This document shows positions 57,078 through 64,000 of a DNA stretch of 64,000 nucleotides, one piece after another. The stretch lies in assembly GCF_027474825.1 (NCBI RefSeq), contig NZ_CP107030.1, positions 1,233,001 through 1,297,000 of the forward strand, read 5' to 3'. The notes beneath the pieces are model-generated. The model searched no databases. It saw nothing but the letters and a program-made list of their open reading frames with translations, and had not been told where the DNA came from. Origin of the DNA: Maribacter halichondriae. Its GTDB lineage: Bacteria; Bacteroidota; Bacteroidia; Flavobacteriales; Flavobacteriaceae. The number at the start of each line of letters is the position of its first letter. The stretch's first letter is position 1. The position numbers and the translations under genes are program-made.

Positions 57078-60000
57078 AAAACCAAAACCGAGTCCGAACG
57101 AAAAACGGGGGCCGTCGGCACTTTGGAATAATGCAATGCGTGCCGAGAGTATATCTGCCATGTTCATAAAGAAACCTCCACCGTACGAGGTATGCCATCG
57201 TTTTGAAAAATCATCCGCTTGCCACACCCGACCGTAGTCAAAACCTCCGTAAATTCCGAAAGTTGCCGGTAAGATGCCGGTTCTTCCCCTTCCGAAACTC
57301 AACCTTAGATCGGTATTCTGATAATATGATTTTTTTCCTGTGAAGCGTTGGTTCCGAAAACCTCGGAGGCCATCCGTGCCACCGATACTGGCGGACTGAT
57401 AAAATTCATACCCATCCCCAACATTAAAGTGTGCTTTCCATTTTGTGGCCAAAACCAACTTTCCATTCGGAACAAGCTTGTAATCAAAAGATAGTGAGGG
57501 TATGATATAGCCAAAGCTTCCTCCAGAATTGGTTACCTCCGTTTTATACCCTACATGAAGGGAAGTCGCCATCCCCATGGTAGGAAAGGCGGCATTATCT
57601 GTATTTTCATAGGTATATTGCCCATCCAGTCCAACAAAACTTTTACTACTATCTTCATTGTTCGCGACGTAAAAAGTATTGATGAAGCGATTTTCGGTCT
57701 CTTCCACTTCGATGGCCTCATACGAGATTCCCGTACGTATTTTACTTCCCAACTGACCCCGCCATACCAATGAAGGTGAAAACCGCAACGTCTGTAGACG
57801 AACCCTATTATAGTCCAATCCAAGATCATCATCAGGGTTTTGCGAATTATTGTCGAAACCGAAAAAATTGATGGCGTAATTGGGACTGGTAAAGCGGGAA
57901 GCAATTTCTAGATTGGCCTTCTCACCAATATTTGCGAACTCACCCTTATACGATATATCGAACCCACTTGTAGCAAAATAATAGGAAGCCCCAAAGGTAT
58001 GTTGTTGCGTAAACGGATTCTGCCGAAATCCATTAAACGTATATGTATTGCTGATTCCAAGGCTTAATCCATCATCGGGGTTGAAGCCTATTTTTGGAAG
58101 TAGCTGATTGGTACTACTTCTAAATCGTAACGGGTTATAGGTGTTAACTTCGTAATTATCCGTTAGGCGGACCTTAGCATTTTTTATATTCTTAAGAGTG
58201 TTTTTCTTGGTTTTATAATCATAAACATAAGTGTTACCATTGCCATCCACTTCATAAACATCATTGTTCTGGCCACCAATTAGCCTAACCTTAATTTTAT
58301 TTTTCTTTTTTCCCTTAACAAAAAATCGGTCGTCATCGTCGAGACCATAGACCCATACTTCTTTTGTAACATCTTCCTTGAACTTTCTATGAAAGAACTT
58401 TTTCTTTCGTTCACCATCAATGATGCGATACGCACTTACCTCTACGGAATGGTCTTTGTTCTCAATTTCGAACCAATCATCTTTATCGGTGCCCGATACA
58501 ACGGAATATTTTTTAATGATTCGATAGTACTCATCGGCCGTCTGGTCGATAGTGGCGATACGGGCCAGGAGTATTTTCTTAATTTGATCAATGGTCTCAT
58601 CACGAACTTCCGGTGGAAATGCCTCAAAAGCCTCATTAATAACTTCTAGCGTAAGGTTCTCTTGAATGAACTTTGCTTGCTCTGACCAGTCTTCTCTTTT
58701 TGTCTCATTAAAAAGAGCTACATCAAGCACGTAGGTTTTCGGCGAAGAATTGAAGCCCTCAACATTTCTGATATTTTCATGAAACCCCTCCATAATACGT
58801 AAACCGGGAATCAATCGGGTTGCTACGTTCATAAATAGTCCATCTCCCATATTCGAAAATACTTGATCACGGTCTCGGGGTACTGGCCGATAGATAACTT
58901 TAGAAGAATTTTTCTTTTTAAACTCTGCCCAGCGCCATTGGTCGACATGACGGTCCCAATCGCCCAAGACCATATCAAAAAGGCGTGCACGCAGATACAT
59001 TTTTGAATCTACTTCGTATTTCTCATCATACCGTAAATTATCTAGCATGGCATCGGTACTTTTAAGCTCATTGCTAAGCCCGAAACTGGCAAGATCGCCG
59101 TGGCCATCGCCCGCATGCTCTTCTATCATATATAGGGCATTGCCAAAGTCGGTATTGAAATCTTCCAATGCAGGTTGTTTTGGCACATAAAACAATACCG
59201 GATTGGTATGATAAATGCCAATAGCATCTGAGAGTCTGCCCACGGTAAATGGAGCGTAGGGATGTGCACCCGTATAAAAATCCAACAAGAACTCTTGTAA
59301 ATAGCTGTCCTGAAGGTCATCAATTAGGTATTGGTCTTGGAACACCATCGCCTGCAGGTACAGTTCTGATACCTTTCGTAATGCCCGCATCACATATTCC
59401 TTACCGCTCTTATGCCTCAGGCGTAACGATTTTGATTGATGGCCGCCTCCCTTTCTGACAGGTTTCAAACCTCCGAACAGGGTATCAAGGTTTACCGTTG
59501 GGGCCTTTATTTCAGTACCATAATACTTTCGATATCGCTCACCCCAGAGCTTTTTGAAAAAACCGCTCTTATCTATTTCTTCAGAAGCATAAATTGAAGC
59601 CGAAACTTCAGTAGGGAAAGAATCTTCATATTTTTCTTCATTAATGCCACGTTCAGGAGGTAATACCTCGCTTGTAAATAAGAACTCTTCTTTTTCGTCA
59701 TCGTTGACACCGTAAAATCGAACTTGTGATGATCCGTCGGTATACACTTCCAAGGTTGCATATCCTCTTTTTCCGGTGGAAAACCGACTGCCGTTTAAAA
59801 GCCTGGTCGCCCCTTTTTTAGCACCAGAACCGCTTACGATTTGGGGCGTACTATTTTCAACGATATATTGAAGGGTATGTTCATGCCCTGAAGTCAATAT
59901 GACCTTATCGGAATACTGCGCCAAGGTCGTTAAACGCTGTTTAAGTTCTCTATATCTTTTGTTCTGTGCATCTTCGATGGAAGCGCCTGCCGTTCTTCGG

Positions 60001-60799
60001 AGCACATTTATAAATGTGCCCAATATGGGCATTGGGCCAATTTTTCCCTTAGGATATAGATGTCTCTTTGAAGGGTATTGACCCCCATGCGGACCATAAG
60101 TAAACATGGGGTGGTGCATGGCAATTATGGTAGTCTTATCTTCGTTCTTCTTTATTTCACCCTCAAGTTCTTCAAAGAACTTTTCGCGGCTCTTAATTTC
60201 ACATTTATCATTGATATCGGGGCGTTTGTTCCAATTGGTCAGAAACCATTCCGTATCCAGGGCGATAATTACAATTTTATCGTTTACTTCGATGGTTTCA
60301 ATAGGACATCCATTTTCGGGGGAAAAAGCCTTTTTGCTGTCAAGAGCCTTTTGAATATACTCCTGTTCTCGTTTAAGACCTTTCAAACCTTCGGTATACC
60401 AATCATGATTTCCGGGGATGAAAAAGGGATGCCCTTTAAAATTCTCCAACGTATTTAGTTGAGCATCGAGATGGCTCTTTGCGGTTCTATACACAATGGT
60501 AGAATCTTTGGGATCTGGAAGTCCTGAAGGGTAAATGTTATCTCCCAAAAAAATAGCGGTACTATTCTCATTGGCATGATCTAATCTTTTCTTGAATATC
60601 TTTAATGCAGGATTCATTCCACCCATGGGCGAAAGGCCCGCATCCCCAATCAAATAAAACGTATGTGAGATTTTTTTATCGGTATCCACATCATTTTTAC
60701 CTTGTTCACCAGCATATTTGGTTTTATAGGTGGCACAACCCGTAAAAAAAGAAGGACTGCGATAAGCGCAAAATGTTTATTTATATGAATACCTTTCAA
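57075..60799 (-). CDS. Calcineurin-like phosphoesterase / kinase-like / outer-membrane beta-barrel fusion, frameshifted start
   Basis: The long open frame begins at 60689, but upstream sequence encodes a lipoprotein signal (ALIAVLLFFTGCATY) once one T is added to the seven-T run (plus-strand A 60744-60750). The full protein from TTG 60799 is then 1241 residues. Metallophosphoesterase motifs are GDAGLSP near 50, GDNIYPSG near 85, GNHDWY near 130, HHPMFT near 205 and GHEHTLQY near 300. The middle (about 450-700) has GKEYVMRAL, LGDWDRHVDQWRW near 613 and PRDRDQVF near 643, resembling atypical kinase active sites. The C-terminus is an Omp85-like barrel with GGTDGLRGFRNQRF near 1143. It is anchored in the outer membrane; substrate unknown. 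Confidence 0.85.
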
Positions 60800-60844
60800 A
60801 ATCAAAATTTTGTAATTTGGGAGACTTAACAAATAAAATAGACT

Positions 60845-62047
60845 ATGTCAGATTTGCTATCAAAAACCGAAGAATTTGTAACCGACTTGCTCGTGAACGA
60901 ACTTGATAGCAATTATCTCTATCACAATCTCAGGCACACCCAAAGAGTCGTTAAAAGTACTAAAGAATTACTTGATGCGCATGACCTTAGCGCCAAAGAA
61001 AATGACATTATCACCTTAGCGGCATGGCTTCATGATGTCGGTTATACGAGAGGTACCGAAAACCACGAGGCGAATAGTTGTGAAATAGCGAAAGAATTTT
61101 TAAAAAAAGAAGGGTATGAAGAAAAGGCGATAGAAGAAGTCTGCGCCCTAATCATGGCGACTAAAAGAGAACATGAGCCCAAAAACCTGAAGGAAGAAAT
61201 TATTCGCGACGCAGATTCATCACATTTCGGTCAGAACAGCTACGCAGATACTTCCGAAATGTTACGACAAGAACTTTCACTTCTGGGCATTGCCGATATG
61301 TCGGCCAAAGAATGGAGAACCTCAAATATCAAGATGTTTCAGACAGAACATCGTTTTTACACCGACTTTGCAAAGAAAAATTGGCAGGAGGGAAAAGATA
61401 AAAATCTTAAAAAGCTCGTCAAAAATCTCAAAAAACAAAAAAAGACACGAAGAAAGGAAGAACTCAAGGTTAAACTTAAAAATCAAAGTCCGGAGCGAGG
61501 TATACAGACCATGTTTCGGGTCACGATGCGCAATCACCTTAAGTTAAGTGATATTGCCGATACGAAAGCGAATATTCTGCTTTCGGTAAATGCTATAATC
61601 ATATCGATGCTATTGACGAACCTGATTCCGAAATTGGATAATCCGAGTAACGACTATCTCATTTATCCGACCGGTATTTTCGTGCTTTTTAGTATTGTCT
61701 CTATGGTCATGTCGGTATTGGCTACAAGGCCCAATGTCACCAGTGGAGAATTTACCAAAGAAGATGTGAAGGACAAAAAGGTGAATCTACTTTTCTTTGG
61801 TAATTTTCATAAGATGAAATTACTCGACTATGAATGGGCTATTCAAGAAATGATAAAAGACCAGACCTATGTTTATAAAAGTCTGACCAAGGATCTCTAT
61901 TTTCTTGGGGTAGTTCTAGACAAAAAGTACAAGTTGCTACGCTGGACCTACACCATATTTATGATTGGCATCATTCTGTCAACTATCGCTTTTTTCGTCG
62001 CATTGAAATATTTCGGCCCGGAACGTATTATTGAGCTACCCACTTAG
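60845..62047 (+). CDS. HD phosphohydrolase fused to Pycsar-type transmembrane effector domain (PycTM)
   Basis: 400 residues. The N-terminal HD domain has HNLRH (His27 and His31), AAWLHDVGY (His63-Asp64) and RDADSSHFG near 122, the metal ligands of HD phosphodiesterases. A Lys-rich linker (KKLVKNLKKQKKTRRKEELK) leads to a C-terminal region of about 180 residues. It begins TMFRVTMRNHLKLSDIADTKANILLSVNAIIISML and has about three membrane helices, as in the PycTM effector family (DUF5706). In Pycsar defence PycTM opens membranes on binding a cyclic pyrimidine nucleotide; here no cyclase gene is within the window. It is divergent from the phosphoesterase fusion with a 45 bp gap. Confidence 0.85.
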   Translation: MSDLLSKTEEFVTDLLVNELDSNYLYHNLRHTQRVVKSTKELLDAHDLSAKENDIITLAAWLHDVGYTRGTENHEANSCEIAKEFLKKEGYEEKAIEEVCALIMATKREHEPKNLKEEIIRDADSSHFGQNSYADTSEMLRQELSLLGIADMSAKEWRTSNIKMFQTEHRFYTDFAKKNWQEGKDKNLKKLVKNLKKQKKTRRKEELKVKLKNQSPERGIQTMFRVTMRNHLKLSDIADTKANILLSVNAIIISMLLTNLIPKLDNPSNDYLIYPTGIFVLFSIVSMVMSVLATRPNVTSGEFTKEDVKDKKVNLLFFGNFHKMKLLDYEWAIQEMIKDQTYVYKSLTKDLYFLGVVLDKKYKLLRWTYTIFMIGIILSTIAFFVALKYFGPERIIELPT

Positions 62048-64000
62048 TCTTGTAGCTCTTTTAATAAATCTTCATAGGTATAGGTTTTCTCCGACTTCTG
62101 TTCGGTTTTGTATAAGATTTCTGCCCGAATCGCCTTTAGGCCAGAGACTCCCTGTAATCCCTGAAGTTCTACAATTTCGATATTATCAGTAAAATATCCT
62201 TTCGACTTCAAAAACTTGATATATCTCAAATATTCAAGTTCATCAGATTTTTGAGAATATACCACGACCATTTTGCCGGGGTGGGTAAGGCGTTCTTGTG
62301 AGCCCTTGATGAACGATTTATCGATTCGCTTTTTGATAATCTCATAGCGAGCATTGTAAGTGCCGTCGACATCGAAACGCTTCTCGTCCATTCGGAAACG
62401 TATTGAAAGTGAGGTATTGTACACCAAAATCAAAGAGGCCACATCGAGCGGAAGGGGCAATCCGGTCTTTAGTTGATAATGAGCATTTTCCATTTCGCAC
62501 ATTACTTGAAGCTGCCATAACCTAAGGTTGCTCAGATAAATAGGGTCGTAACTATCATCAACTACGATTGAATTTCCTATATACAGATTGTGCTCAATAC
62601 CGTCTGTTTTGTAGCGTTCAAAATAGTGGGGAAACATGGTTTGAGCATTTTCTTGTTTCTTGTCCAAAATAGAAACCAGCTCTTGATTGATCATCATGAC
62701 ACTTTCGTCATAATTTCTGCGATGGTCATAGTACGAATCGGTACCCATGTCAATTTTCGACTCATATTCAAGTACGGCTCCTTTCAAATCGGCAGTACCC
62801 TTTTTCAAGTGCTTAAAAACCGGAGTAATCTCATCCGCCACGAAATTGAAAATTGACTGCTCACTGTTCGTATGCAATACCTCCTTAATATCGTCGATAT
62901 GGTTGTTTACTCTGAATATCAACTCTTCATAAATAGGCAATCGGTTTTCTGCCAAAGCATGCTCCAGAACCACATTGATTTCAGAAAGCTGGATCATCAA
63001 ATCAGTTTGAATGGCCTTGTTTCGGGCCTGGGAAGAATTTTTCACGTCTATCTGCCCATATAAGGGTATAACATCCTTAAAGACAATTTCTTTAAATGTT
63101 GGTTGATGACCTTGAAGACTATCTTTGATGAATCGTTTAGCTTCTTCCTCAAACCTCCAATACACTGAAGTGTGAACCGAAGTACATTCATTCTGTATAA
63201 CTGCATCGATGAGGTTTTCTTCTTCAATTTTTGATCTTAGCACTGCCGCTACGATATAGGGCATAACATCATCCAATTTTTTTGCATTGATGCCGTTTAG
63301 AACGCCCTTTGTTCTTGAAACTATCTCTAGAACCCCTAACAATTTTCCCTCAGAAGCAATAGGGGCAAAAATGGCACTCTTTATACCCTGCTCCTTAAGA
63401 CCTTTATAAGGAGGCATGCCTTTGGACATTTTATAGTATTTGTCTACGTCGCCAATCGTAAAATAGGCGTTTTCGTCCAACAATTTCTTGTACGAATTTT
63501 GACAAAGCGCCTCGTTGCATATTTTCACATCCAGTCCGTTTAGAATGAAACTATGTATTCCCTTACCATAAACCGGTTCGAACTGGTCGTCTTTAGGATT
63601 GTAGGTAACAAAGCCTACTTGAATATCTTGTAACCTGAAAAAGGATCGAAAGGTTTGCTGTAGCCCGACCATGAAATCATCGCTACCCCTTTTATTGCTG
63701 GCAATAAGTTCTGATTTTATTTCTGAAATCGAGTGTTCGGCCGTAACGTCGAACATATTTGAAATGACGAATCCTTTTGAAATAAAACTTTCGGGAGGGA
63801 TTTTTTCCATCCACAAATCAATTTTATTCGGATTTTCCAAAAGCTCATCGACATCTTCTTGCCTGATTTTCTTTGATTTATCAGTGGGGATAATCTCCAA
63901 AAAATCGGCATTGTACAGAATTCGATAATGATGCATTATTCCTTTAGCATCGGGAATATCATAAAAAAAAGGACGGCTGAAATCAAGCCTGAAACCGTAA
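62044..64000 (-). CDS. GAF-domain protein (truncated at window edge)
   Basis: The frame is open from the stop at 62044 to the right edge; codons before the first ATG at 63936 (reading FRLDFSRPFFYDIPDAKG) have no stop, so the true start lies beyond 64000. A GAF domain is visible around NAYFTIGDVDKYYKMSKGMP to GKLLGVLEIVSRTKG. The rest is long helical sequence with no catalytic domain that I recognise, and no histidine kinase, GGDEF or HD motif. It may sense a small ligand or act as a scaffold. It overlaps the convergent HD-PycTM gene by 4 bp. Confidence 0.8.
   Translation of the reverse strand, partial: YGFRLDFSRPFFYDIPDAKGIMHHYRILYNADFLEIIPTDKSKKIRQEDVDELLENPNKIDLWMEKIPPESFISKGFVISNMFDVTAEHSISEIKSELIASNKRGSDDFMVGLQQTFRSFFRLQDIQVGFVTYNPKDDQFEPVYGKGIHSFILNGLDVKICNEALCQNSYKKLLDENAYFTIGDVDKYYKMSKGMPPYKGLKEQGIKSAIFAPIASEGKLLGVLEIVSRTKGVLNGINAKKLDDVMPYIVAAVLRSKIEEENLIDAVIQNECTSVHTSVYWRFEEEAKRFIKDSLQGHQPTFKEIVFKDVIPLYGQIDVKNSSQARNKAIQTDLMIQLSEINVVLEHALAENRLPIYEELIFRVNNHIDDIKEVLHTNSEQSIFNFVADEITPVFKHLKKGTADLKGAVLEYESKIDMGTDSYYDHRRNYDESVMMINQELVSILDKKQENAQTMFPHYFERYKTDGIEHNLYIGNSIVVDDSYDPIYLSNLRLWQLQVMCEMENAHYQLKTGLPLPLDVASLILVYNTSLSIRFRMDEKRFDVDGTYNARYEIIKKRIDKSFIKGSQERLTHPGKMVVVYSQKSDELEYLRYIKFLKSKGYFTDNIEIVELQGLQGVSGLKAIRAEILYKTEQKSEKTYTYEDLLKELQD

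Noticed and set aside
60845..62047. Complete Pycsar anti-phage system
   Set aside because: Only the effector-like domain is present, fused to HD; no pyrimidine cyclase is found in the visible flanks. The right flank beyond 64000 is unseen.
1..64000. Prophage, integrative element, rRNA or tRNA genes
   Set aside because: No integrase, structural phage gene, relaxase, rRNA segment or cloverleaf was recognised.

Overview
The window looks like a chromosome segment of a marine member of the Flavobacteriaceae (Bacteroidota). Signs are SusC/SusD nutrient uptake genes, tandem ASPIC/UnbV FG-GAP lipoproteins, lipoprotein signal peptides throughout, TAnnTTTG-type -7 promoter boxes, an arginine operon using an ArgF'-type transcarbamylase, and a mevalonate isoprenoid block. 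There is no sign of phage, conjugative element, rRNA, tRNA or CRISPR. I name no genus, because nothing in the sequence decides one.

Layout: (1) 1-8954: a truncated envelope gene and a DUF547 gene on the minus strand. On the plus strand are an FAD oxidoreductase, a membrane 4Fe-4S protein, a YwqK/MORN-type protein, two family-2 glycosyltransferases and a GT-C mannosyltransferase. (2) 8959-19628: an arginine operon with a candidate Arg-rich leader peptide, then GNAT, argG, argC, proC, argD, argF', a short-chain dehydrogenase, argB, argE and argH. Four of its junctions hold copies of a structured bipartite repeat. (3) 19621-24508 (minus): mvaD, mevalonate kinase, UbiA prenyltransferase, a nitrilase and a pseudouridine synthase. 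(4) 24586-27845: TspO, DUF1697, a BaiN-type flavoprotein and a glycerophosphodiesterase, with heptamer-repeat arrays at the gene ends. (5) 27851-34451 (minus): GH13, GH65, beta-phosphoglucomutase and a LacI regulator, interrupted by a DUF559 endonuclease gene bracketed by ends of the same bipartite repeat. (6) 34813-54570: SusC, SusD, three ASPIC/UnbV lipoproteins, xylulokinase, xylose isomerase and a convergent sodium/sugar symporter. (7) 54829-64000: a PAP2/haloperoxidase-like lipoprotein, a beta-propeller lipoprotein, a large phosphoesterase/kinase-like/beta-barrel fusion, an HD-PycTM fusion and a truncated GAF-domain protein.

How it fits together: region 5 would break alpha-glucans or alpha-disaccharides to glucose and beta-glucose-1-phosphate, then convert the latter to glucose-6-phosphate under LacI control. 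Region 6 would import an oligosaccharide and feed xylose into the pentose phosphate pathway. Region 2 runs from glutamate acylation to arginine, with ProC added.

Three signals stand out beyond ordinary annotation. A DUF559 nuclease is physically associated with a bipartite, operon-tolerant repeat that recurs five times here. Arrays of degenerate 7-bp words sit directly after stop codons and in two cases have been captured into coding sequence. A 27-residue leader ORF ending in Arg-Arg-Arg-Pro precedes the arginine operon. Separately, eight genes each carry one apparent single-base deletion in a homopolymer. That pattern points to assembly error rather than gene decay, so these genes are annotated as single full-length CDS.
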